Of a stretch of DNA of 5,580 nucleotides, positions 1 to 4,766 are shown one piece after another. Under the pieces are notes generated by a model, which searched no databases, was not told where the DNA came from, and saw only the letters and a list, made by a program, of their open reading frames with translations. Positions within the stretch are counted from its first letter, which is position 1. Every line of letters starts with the position of its first letter. Origin of the DNA: an uncultured Eubacteriales bacterium (GTDB lineage: Bacteria; Bacillota; Clostridia; Christensenellales; CAG-138); the NCBI GenBank assembly GCA_900542615.1, contig UQOG01000124.1, positions 1 to 5,580 of the forward strand, read 5' to 3'. The translations under genes were made by a program, and so were the position numbers.

Positions 1-32
1 CGGGGCCGAGCGGATGGAGTCCGCGGCGACGA

Positions 33-128
33 GGGCAGCGGCGGCTTCATCCGCCCCACCGCGGGCTACTACCGCAAGCCACCAGCGCCCGCTGTTGCGC
101 GAATATCGCCGCCCGCGTAGGGCCGCCG
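33..128 (+). repeat. Left copy of a ~96-bp dispersed inverted repeat
   Basis: Positions 33-67 match the reverse complement of 5525-5559 at 34 of 35 bases, and 88-128 match the reverse complement of 5464-5504 at 40 of 41. The two conserved blocks are separated by exactly 20 bases in both copies, but those 20 bases have diverged. The block at 33-67 contains a small stem (GGCGG / CCGCC). It is a family of repeats rather than a gene remnant as far as I can see. Confidence 0.85.
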
Positions 129-217
129 CCCGCGTAGGGCCGCCGCCCGCGTAGGGCCGCCGCCCGCGTAGGGTCGCCGCCCGCGTAGGGCCGCCGTGCG
201 CGTAGGACCATGTAGGG
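106..217. repeat. 17-bp tandem repeat array (six units plus a partial one)
   Basis: The unit CCGCCGCCCGCGTAGGG starts at 106, 123, 140, 157, 174 and 191. Units 2-4 are identical, units 1 and 5 begin with T instead of C, and unit 6 is diverged (TGCG in the middle, GGA at the end). A degenerate 10-base remnant fills 208-217. The array ends at the base next to the murA stop codon, whose complement starts at 218. There are no unique spacers, so it is not a CRISPR. Slippage or recombination within a GC-rich dispersed repeat is the likely origin. Confidence 0.9.
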
Positions 218-1483
218 CTAATCCACCCGAAGGATCTTCGCGCCCAGGGCCAAGAGCTTCTGTTCCAAGAATTCATAGCCCCGGTCCACATAATGGATAT
301 TATGCACCTGGCTGGTGCCTTCCGCCATAAGGGCGGCCACGATCAAGGCGGCGCCTGCCCTTAGGTCGCTGGCATACAGTTCGGCGGCATGTAATTGGGG
401 CACGCCCTCCACAAAGGCGGTGCGGCCGCTCAGGTTGATATTGGCGCCCATGCGCTGCAATTCCGGCACATGGTTAAAGCGCTCCTCAAAAATATTTTCC
501 ACAATAAAGCTATTGCCTTCGGCCACGGTAAGCAGGCTCATCATAGGCTGCTGCAAATCGGTAGGGAAACCGGGATAGGGCAAGGTTTTGATATTAACGG
601 CCCTGGGCCGGGCGTCGGCGGTGATCCGGAGGAAGAACTCCCGGCCGTCGTCCCCCTCGATGACCCGGACGCCGCTTTCCATGAGCTTCGCGGAGATGGC
701 TTCCAGGTGGGTGGGGATGACGTTATTGAGCACCACGTCCCCGCCGGTGGCGGCGGCGGCGATCATAAAGGTACCGGCTTCGATCTGGTCGGGGATGATG
801 GCATAGGTACAGCCATGGAGCTTGCGGCCGCCCTGGATGCGGATCACGTCGGTACCTGCGCCCTTGATGCTGGCGCCCATCATATTGAGGAAATTGGCCA
901 CGTCCACCACATGGGGTTCCTTGGCGGCGTTGGCGATGATGGTTTGGCCCTCGGCGCCGGCGGCGGCCAGCATGATGTTGATGGTTGCGCCCACGCTGAC
1001 CACGTCCAGATAGATCTCGGCGCCAATGAGCTTCGTGGCCCGGGCCTTGACGATGCCGTTTTCGATGCGCACATCCGCGCCCAGGGCCCGGAAGCCCTTG
1101 ATATGCTGGTCGATGGGGCGCTGGCCGATGGCGCAGCCGCCGGGGAGGGCGATAGCAGCCTCCTTATAGCGGCCCAATAGAGCGCCCAGCAGGTAATAGG
1201 AAGCCCGCAGGGAACGCACCATATCGAAGGTGACCTGGCAATTCTGAATGCCCCGGGGATCCACCCGCATTTCCCCATCGGGGGTAAAATCCACCTGGGC
1301 GCCCATGCGCAAAAGGATGGCTTCCAGCTTGCGCACGTCCTCGATGGCGGGGAGGTTTTCCAACAGGCAGGATTCGCCGGCCAGGATGGCCGCGGGGATG
1401 ATGGCCAAGGCGGCGTTTTTTGCGCCGCTGATGGTGACCACGCCCTCCAACCGGGCGCCTCCTGTAATTTGATAATGAGCCAT
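218..1483 (-). CDS. murA: UDP-N-acetylglucosamine 1-carboxyvinyltransferase (MurA)
   Basis: MurA transfers enolpyruvate from phosphoenolpyruvate to UDP-GlcNAc in the cytoplasm, the first committed step of peptidoglycan synthesis and the target of fosfomycin. The 421-residue product has the normal family length. The EPSP-synthase-like fold signatures are intact: Lys22 in SGAKNAAL, Arg93, the loop GGCAIGQRPID with catalytic Cys117 (equivalent of E. coli Cys115) and Arg122, Asp309 in PGFPTDLQQ, Arg335, Arg375 and Arg401 in DRGYE. A cysteine at the active loop predicts fosfomycin sensitivity of the enzyme. The start is the ATG at 1483; an AGGAAGG lies 14 bases upstream, rather far, but there is no better start. 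Stop is TAG, touching the tandem array. It follows the M23 gene on the same strand, but a terminator and its own promoter lie between, so it is probably transcribed separately. Firmicutes often have two MurA paralogues; which this is cannot be told here. Confidence 0.98.
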   Translation of the reverse strand: MAHYQITGGARLEGVVTISGAKNAALAIIPAAILAGESCLLENLPAIEDVRKLEAILLRMGAQVDFTPDGEMRVDPRGIQNCQVTFDMVRSLRASYYLLGALLGRYKEAAIALPGGCAIGQRPIDQHIKGFRALGADVRIENGIVKARATKLIGAEIYLDVVSVGATINIMLAAAGAEGQTIIANAAKEPHVVDVANFLNMMGASIKGAGTDVIRIQGGRKLHGCTYAIIPDQIEAGTFMIAAAATGGDVVLNNVIPTHLEAISAKLMESGVRVIEGDDGREFFLRITADARPRAVNIKTLPYPGFPTDLQQPMMSLLTVAEGNSFIVENIFEERFNHVPELQRMGANINLSGRTAFVEGVPQLHAAELYASDLRAGAALIVAALMAEGTSQVHNIHYVDRGYEFLEQKLLALGAKILRVD

Positions 1484-1584
1484 ATGGCGTTTGTATTCCT
1501 TCCTGGTTACTATCGGATGCCAATGCCGGCGGATTTTGTAAAAAATTACATGCCGGATAACCGCAACGCGGCTGCGGCCTACCT

Positions 1585-1613
1585 ATTTTACCATGGCGGC
1601 GGGGCTTTGTACA
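1585..1613 (-). promoter_or_regulatory. Candidate sigma-A promoter of murA
   Basis: On the minus strand, TGTACA (1608-1613, four of six matches to TTGACA) is followed after 17 bases by TAAAAT (1585-1590). The -10 box is preceded by TGG, giving the TGn extended -10 that compensates for a weak -35. The predicted start near 1578 gives a leader of about 95 bases before the murA ATG. It lies just downstream of the M23 terminator, which makes independent murA transcription plausible. Confidence 0.5.
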
Positions 1614-1637
1614 GGGAAAAAACCCACAGCGCACATG

Positions 1638-1661
1638 AAAAAATGCCCCGAAGCGGGGCAT
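1638..1661 (-). terminator. Rho-independent terminator of the M23 gene
   Basis: On the minus strand an 8-bp stem ATGCCCCG / CGGGGCAT with a three-base loop (CTT) is followed directly by six Ts (stem 1643-1661, T-run at 1638-1643, where the stem's last T is shared). It starts nine bases after the TGA stop of the M23 gene (stop codon 1671-1673). A classic intrinsic terminator that isolates this gene from murA. Confidence 0.9.
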
Positions 1662-1670
1662 GAAATGGGA

Positions 1671-3491
1671 TCAATCGAAATAGAAGCAGGGATTGTATGC
1701 TTCACCGCCGGCCCTGAGCTCAAAGTGGAGGTAAGCCTCCTCGCCGTCGGCCTGCTGGATGAGGCCGATGGCCTGACCGGCTGCCACCGTATCCCCCAGG
1801 GCCACCTGGGCGCTGGTGAGCTTGGCATAGCGGGTGAGGAAGCCGTCCCCGTGGTCGATCTCCACCACCAGGCCGTAGCCGCCCCGCTGCAGCACCGAGA
1901 CCACCTGGCCGCCGCAGCTGGCTGCAACGGTCAGCTGGCCCTCCTCCCCGACCCCGTAGTCCACCCCCAGGTGCATGGCGCCCTGGAGCTGGCCGAAATG
2001 GCGCAGGATCTTTCCCTCCGCCGGGGGCTGGAAGGTCAATTGGGTATCCGGGCCCTTGCGGCCCGTATCCTCGTCCGGCTTTGCGTCGGGATCCACCTTC
2101 TGGGTGCCGATACGTACCACCCGGTCCTGGGGCTGGATGGTCTCCTCCTCCGTATCGGATAGGCTGGTGCGCTTGCGGCCGTTCTCGTATACCGTATAGG
2201 TCATCGTAAGGCTAGCCCCTTCCCGGCCCATCTGCTCCACGATGCGGGTACCCTCCAGCAGGTATTTATCCTTTTCCTCCCGGGTCTCATAGGGCAGGGT
2301 CTGGGCGGACTTGGCCACCACCGTACACCGTATGGTGAGGGGCGAATCCTCCTCCTGGGTCAGCTGCTGATACAGGCTTTCATAGCCGTCCGTCAGGGCG
2401 TCCGGCGCTGCGGAGGCAAAGGTCACCTCTTCCAGCACCTCCACGGTCAGCTCCCCGGGGCTATTCTCCTGGGCCAGGGCAGCGTAATAATTCTTCACAT
2501 CCTCCAGCAGGGAATAGGCCGCCTCCTGGCTGGCCAGGGTGCCGATGGGCAAACCCTCCACCAGAATGATGGTGGGAACATAGGCTTCTTCCGCCTCCCC
2601 CTGGGCCTCCGTCGCCTCCGAAGCCGGGGCCGGCTGGGGCGCAGCCTCCTGGGCCTCCGCCTGGCTCTCGCTTTGCGCCGGGGCCGCCTGCGCCACGGGC
2701 AACAGCAGCCGCCCGTTCCGGAACCAGCCTACCACGCTCAGCACAAGGAGCAGCGCACAGCCCCCCCAGGCCAGCCAGTAAAACAGGCTGCGGGGCTTGC
2801 GCGCCTTGGGCGGCTTCTTCTCATAGAGCCGCTGCCGCACGGCATCCCAAACGTATCGCTCGTCTAACGCATCCAGGGCGTCTAAATCGTCCAGATCGTC
2901 CAGATCGTCCAGATCCGCCTGCGCGTCCGTTGCTTGGGGCTCGCCCAGATCCTCCAACGCATCCGGCGCTTCCGGTTCCTCCGGCTCCTCCGCCGCTTCC
3001 GGTTCGTCGGATTCGGCTATCCCGTCCGTCGCATCCGCGCCCGCGGGCCCCTCCAGGGCCGCCGGGCCGTCCGCCGGCTGATCCGGGGCGGGCACAGCCG
3101 CCTGGGCGTCCGCCGTCGGTTCCCGTTTTTCCGGTTCCCCCGGGGGCGCCGGAAGGGGCGTCGCCTCCGCTTGCGCCTGCATGGGGAAGGACGCGGGCGC
3201 CGCCTCCGAGGGAGCCGGGGTCTGGACGTCCGCAAGGGGGACGTCCGGCGCTTCCGCCGCCGGGGCCGTCATGGTTGCCGGGGCGGGGCCGTCCCCAGGG
3301 GACGGCGTAGCGCCGCCTTCCGCCGCCGGGGATGCCGGGGGTACCATGCCTGTGGCCGCCCCTTCCTCCGGGGACGCCCCAGACGCCGCCATACCATATG
3401 CCGGCTGCTGGGGCTGCTCCGCCGGCTGTGCGCCTAAGCTGCCGGCCGGTTCTGGGTCGATATGTTGATTACGGGTTTCTTCTTTATCCAT
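1671..3491 (-). CDS. Membrane-anchored G5 and degenerate M23 (LytM) domain protein
   Basis: A 606-residue product from the ATG at 3491. In order: a disordered Ala/Pro/Glu-rich cytoplasmic tail (about 1-215) with an acidic DLD repeat at 193-209; a basic juxtamembrane segment; one membrane helix (235-257, SLFYWLAWGGCALLL...); a short Ala/Gln/Glu linker; a domain starting VEGLPIGTL (about 307-394), a type often found in clostridial M23 proteins; a G5-like domain (about 398-465, LPYETREEKDKYLLEGTRIV... ending VVRIGTQK); and a C-terminal M23 domain (493-606). The zinc ligands His507, Asp511 (HLGVD) and His589 are kept, but the two catalytic histidines are replaced: the YxHL motif reads YAKL (Lys557) and HxH reads YLH (Tyr587). 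Endopeptidase activity is therefore doubtful; a SpoIIQ-, EnvC- or NlpD-like scaffold or activator role is inference. An in-frame ATG at 3509 would add six residues, but it overlaps the promoter and has no suitable ribosome site, so 3491 is preferred. Confidence 0.9.
   Translation of the reverse strand: MDKEETRNQHIDPEPAGSLGAQPAEQPQQPAYGMAASGASPEEGAATGMVPPASPAAEGGATPSPGDGPAPATMTAPAAEAPDVPLADVQTPAPSEAAPASFPMQAQAEATPLPAPPGEPEKREPTADAQAAVPAPDQPADGPAALEGPAGADATDGIAESDEPEAAEEPEEPEAPDALEDLGEPQATDAQADLDDLDDLDDLDALDALDERYVWDAVRQRLYEKKPPKARKPRSLFYWLAWGGCALLLVLSVVGWFRNGRLLLPVAQAAPAQSESQAEAQEAAPQPAPASEATEAQGEAEEAYVPTIILVEGLPIGTLASQEAAYSLLEDVKNYYAALAQENSPGELTVEVLEEVTFASAAPDALTDGYESLYQQLTQEEDSPLTIRCTVVAKSAQTLPYETREEKDKYLLEGTRIVEQMGREGASLTMTYTVYENGRKRTSLSDTEEETIQPQDRVVRIGTQKVDPDAKPDEDTGRKGPDTQLTFQPPAEGKILRHFGQLQGAMHLGVDYGVGEEGQLTVAASCGGQVVSVLQRGGYGLVVEIDHGDGFLTRYAKLTSAQVALGDTVAAGQAIGLIQQADGEEAYLHFELRAGGEAYNPCFYFD
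2887..2913 (-). repeat. 9-bp in-frame tandem repeat encoding (DLD)n
   Basis: Three perfect plus-strand copies of TCGTCCAGA, with degenerate copies on both sides, encode Asp-Leu-Asp triplets within the cytoplasmic tail of the M23-domain protein (residues about 193-209, continuing as ALDALDE). The length is a multiple of three, so copy-number change by slippage would keep the reading frame and only vary the length of the acidic tract. Confidence 0.85.
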
Positions 3492-3497
3492 GGGATT

Positions 3498-3526
3498 ATT
3501 ATAGCCCATTCCCCGCTGGGTTTCAA
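3498..3526 (-). promoter_or_regulatory. Strong sigma-A promoter of the M23 gene, probably leaderless
   Basis: Minus strand TTGAAA (3521-3526) and TATAAT (3498-3503) are separated by 17 bases, five and six matches to consensus. The A of the ATG at 3491 is the seventh base after the -10 box, the usual transcription start position. The message may therefore begin with the AUG, which fits the absence of any Shine-Dalgarno in front of it. It has the look of a housekeeping promoter, not a sigma-F type. Confidence 0.75.
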
Positions 3527-3551
3527 TCGTTTCCCCAGGCCGGCGCCTTGG

Positions 3552-3581
3552 TTGACAGGGCCGAAGGGTTCCGGGTATTAT
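3552..3581 (+). promoter_or_regulatory. Sigma-A promoter for the TauE/SafE gene
   Basis: A perfect TTGACA (3552-3557) is followed after 18 bases by TATTAT (3576-3581), five of six matches to TATAAT. The -35 boxes of this and the M23 promoter face each other with 25 bases between them, so the two may interfere or share control. The predicted start near 3588 lies inside the left end of the mobile element, so the present transcript carries the element as its leader. Confidence 0.7.
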
Positions 3582-3595
3582 AGAATTGAGGCTGT

Positions 3596-3623
3596 CGAAA
3601 AAGTGGCTTGCGCCACTTTTTCG
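3596..3623. terminator. Perfect 12-bp hairpin in the MITE, bidirectional terminator-like
   Basis: CGAAAAAGTGGC and GCCACTTTTTCG pair perfectly around the loop TTGC. The upper stem is GC-rich and the lower part is an A-run opposite a T-run, so RNA from either strand ends the hairpin with Us. The Ts are paired within the stem, so real termination strength is uncertain. It would be met by plus-strand transcripts only a few bases after initiation. Confidence 0.4.
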
Positions 3624-3741
3624 AGGTGTTCATAGCTCCCTTGCGCCTACGGCGCGGCCAGGGAGCTATGCAAGGAAACCCTTGCTACGCAAGGCTTTTT
3701 GCGGATTTGACGCGCATGTCGCCAAATCCGATCAAAGCCTC

Positions 3742-3776
3742 CGGGGGCTGCGGCCCCCGAACCCCCGGGGGTTTTT
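3742..3776 (+). terminator. Possible attenuator at the right end of the MITE
   Basis: A GC stem (3742-3748 with 3753-3759, loop TGCG) is followed by a second palindrome of five C and five G (3762-3771) and then five Ts (3772-3776). On the plus strand this resembles a GC-rich hairpin plus a short U-run placed before the permease gene. Whether it stops RNA polymerase cannot be told from sequence. Confidence 0.35.
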
Positions 3777-3814
3777 CGACAGGCTGAATTATAGAAGGAA
3801 TTCCCCTTGTTTTT

Positions 3815-3820
3815 AGGAGG
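3815..3820 (+). promoter_or_regulatory. Ribosome binding site AGGAGG deciding the permease start
   Basis: A perfect AGGAGG lies seven bases before the ATG at 3828. The frame stays open upstream to a TTG at 3807, but that codon precedes the ribosome site and has none of its own, so the ATG is the start. Confidence 0.9.
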
Positions 3821-3827
3821 CTGCCCT

Positions 3828-4568
3828 ATGGATCCCCTCTATCCCCTTTTGTTCCTGGTCTCCCTGGCTGGGGGATTTTGCCAGACCGCCCTGGGCTTTG
3901 GCTATACGGTGGTGGTAATGCTCTTTCTCCCCATGCTCCTGCCCGGCATTCCCGAGGCGGCCACCGTTTCCTGCCTGGCCGCTGTTTTCTGCACCATTGC
4001 CATCATCCTGCAATTTCGCAAAGCCATCCGGCCCAAGGCGGTGCTTTGGCCCATCGTCGCCTTTTTCGTGATGATGCCCATTACCAACGCCCTGTCCCTG
4101 GTCATCCCCCAGGCCGGGCTGGAATTGATCCTGGGCTGCTTTCTGATCGCCCTGGGGCTATATTATATGTTTTTTGCAAAGGATCTCCGCATCGCCCCCA
4201 CCCCTGGGGCCGGCATCCTGGCAGGGGGCGTGTCCGGCCTGTTTGGCGGCCTGTTTTCTGTGAGCGCGCCCCCTGCCGCCCTCTATTGCCTCTCCGTGCT
4301 GGACGATAAGGACGCCTATATGGCCACCATGCAGTTTTACCTGCTCACCACCAACATCTATGCTGTGCTGGTCCGCTTCCTCAGCGGCATGGTCACCCCG
4401 TCGGTTTGGGTCTGGTCCGGGGCCTCGGTGCTGGGGATGCTGCTGGGGGTGTTCCTGGGCAAGCTGGTCTATGGGCGGGTCAAGCTGGAAATGCTCAAAA
4501 AATGGATCTATGTGTTTATCGCCCTGATGGGCGCTTGGACGGTGATTTCCCATTTCCTGAAAATTTAG
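3828..4568 (+). CDS. TauE/SafE-family (DUF81) membrane transporter
   Basis: The 246-residue protein is almost wholly hydrophobic, with roughly seven or eight membrane helices, the usual size for the family. Family features are the two related halves, each opening with a glycine-rich re-entrant-type segment: SLAGGFCQTALGFGYT (12-27) and AGGVSGLFGGLFSVSAPP (132-149), and a charged loop near the middle (RIAPTPG, 121-127). Members export sulfite, sulfoacetate or other small anions, or take part in sulfur-compound traffic across the inner membrane; the substrate cannot be read from sequence. The TAG stop is one base from the -35 box of the thiT promoter, and no terminator separates the genes, so read-through into the riboswitch is likely. 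Its own promoter is now 250 bases upstream because of the inserted element. A role linked to thiamine sulfur chemistry is possible from the neighbourhood but is only speculation. Confidence 0.88.
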   Translation: MDPLYPLLFLVSLAGGFCQTALGFGYTVVVMLFLPMLLPGIPEAATVSCLAAVFCTIAIILQFRKAIRPKAVLWPIVAFFVMMPITNALSLVIPQAGLELILGCFLIALGLYYMFFAKDLRIAPTPGAGILAGGVSGLFGGLFSVSAPPAALYCLSVLDDKDAYMATMQFYLLTTNIYAVLVRFLSGMVTPSVWVWSGASVLGMLLGVFLGKLVYGRVKLEMLKKWIYVFIALMGAWTVISHFLKI

Positions 4569-4569
4569 G

Positions 4570-4597
4570 TTGTCAAAAAGGGAATCCGTGCTATAAT
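4570..4597 (+). promoter_or_regulatory. Sigma-A promoter of the thiT riboswitch transcript
   Basis: TTGTCA (4570-4575) and a perfect TATAAT (4592-4597) are spaced by 16 bases. The predicted start near 4604 is about 16 bases before the first helix of the riboswitch, which fits the usual design. The promoter begins immediately after the permease stop codon. Confidence 0.8.
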
Positions 4598-4618
4598 GTT
4601 GCTGAAAAGAATATATGT

Positions 4619-4695
4619 CCCGCTGGGGGTGCTGCGTTTGCGGCTGAGATAACACCCCGGAACCTGTTCGGATAATACCGGCGTAGGAAAGCGGC
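4619..4695 (+). promoter_or_regulatory. TPP riboswitch aptamer (THI element)
   Basis: Senses thiamine pyrophosphate and normally turns expression off when it is bound. The conserved THI-box parts are in order: GGGGTG (4626-4631) pairing with CACCCC (4653-4658) as P2, CTGAGA (4644-4649) which binds the pyrimidine, AACCTG (4661-4666), GGATAATACC (4670-4679) and GCGTAGGAAAG (4681-4691). P1 is CCGCT (4620-4624) with AGCGG (4690-4694). P3 is short. The downstream gene, a thiamine transporter, agrees with the ligand. Confidence 0.96.
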
Positions 4696-4704
4696 AATGG
4701 AAAA

Positions 4705-4764
4705 CCCTCGGTTTTTTCTGTTTCCGTTTTGTAAAGCGGGGACAAAAAGAAACGGAGGTTTTTT
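4705..4764 (+). terminator. Riboswitch expression platform: terminator that also hides the ribosome site
   Basis: Two competing 5' arms can pair with the AAACGGAGG segment: CCTCGGTTTTTT (about 4706-4717) with AAAGAAACGGAGG including one mismatch and a wobble pair, or TCCGTTT (4723-4729) with AAACGGA (4750-4756). Either fold takes in much of the Shine-Dalgarno CGGAGG (4753-4758) and is followed by six Ts (4759-4764). The fold would both end transcription and block translation. The P1 3' strand AAAGCGG (4688-4694) can pair with CCGTTTT (4724-4730), a likely antiterminator when TPP is absent. The pairings are read by eye and not energy-ranked. Confidence 0.6.
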
Positions 4765-4766
4765 GT

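Larger units (their letters stand above)
1..217. repeat. Non-coding GC-rich repeat region, left edge
   Basis: No credible gene is seen here. The stretch holds an interspersed repeat (33-128) that recurs in inverted orientation at the right edge of the window, and it runs into a 17-bp tandem array (106-217). On the minus strand this is the 3' flank of murA. I see no stem followed by a T-run, so an ordinary intrinsic terminator for murA is not evident; the GC-rich repeat RNA may shape the transcript end, which is inference. Bases 1-32 show nothing recognisable. Confidence 0.75.
3586..3788. mobile_element. MITE-like non-autonomous element, 203 bp
   Basis: The ends are inverted repeats: TTGAGGCTGTCGAAAAA (3586-3602) matches the reverse complement of 3772-3788 at 15 of 17 bases. 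The element is flanked by a perfect 8-bp direct repeat TTATAGAA (3578-3585 and 3789-3796), as expected for a target duplication. There is no transposase. The inside is nearly all palindromes: a perfect 12-bp hairpin (3596-3623), a 10-bp stem with an inner GCGCC/GGCGC stem (3631-3670), CCTTGC/GCAAGG (3680-3694), a two-part stem AGGCTTT plus CGGATTTG with their complements (3692-3740), CGGGGGC/GCCCCCG (3742-3759) and a 14-base palindrome (3760-3773) before five Ts. It sits between promoter and permease gene. The parent transposon family is not recognised. Confidence 0.75.

Noticed and set aside
106..217. CRISPR array
   Set aside because: The 17-bp units are directly adjacent with no unique spacers and no cas gene is present.
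395..1180. Open frame on the plus strand (261 codons) opposite murA
   Set aside because: It lies inside murA, which has complete catalytic motifs; the product is Gly/Asp/His-rich without recognisable folds and is a by-product of high GC.
2930..3437. Arg- and Pro-rich open frames opposite the cytoplasmic tail of the M23-domain protein
   Set aside because: They mirror the low-complexity GC-rich codons of the real gene and have no convincing ribosome site.
1671..3491. Naming the M23 protein SpoIIQ
   Set aside because: The degenerate M23 domain and murA neighbour recall SpoIIQ, but the G5-like domain, the long cytoplasmic tail, the missing spoIID, the gene order and the sigma-A type promoter do not support a firm assignment.
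3586..3816. Short plus-strand open frame beginning MRLSKKWLAPLF
   Set aside because: It lies within the palindromic mobile element, lacks a ribosome site and is explained by the hairpin sequence.
3807..3827. Upstream TTG start for the permease
   Set aside because: The AGGAGG lies downstream of the TTG and is ideally placed for the ATG at 3828.
3815..4568. Calling the permease a sulfite exporter with a fixed substrate
   Set aside because: Family members carry different sulfur and carboxylate anions, and no substrate-specific neighbour is present in the window.
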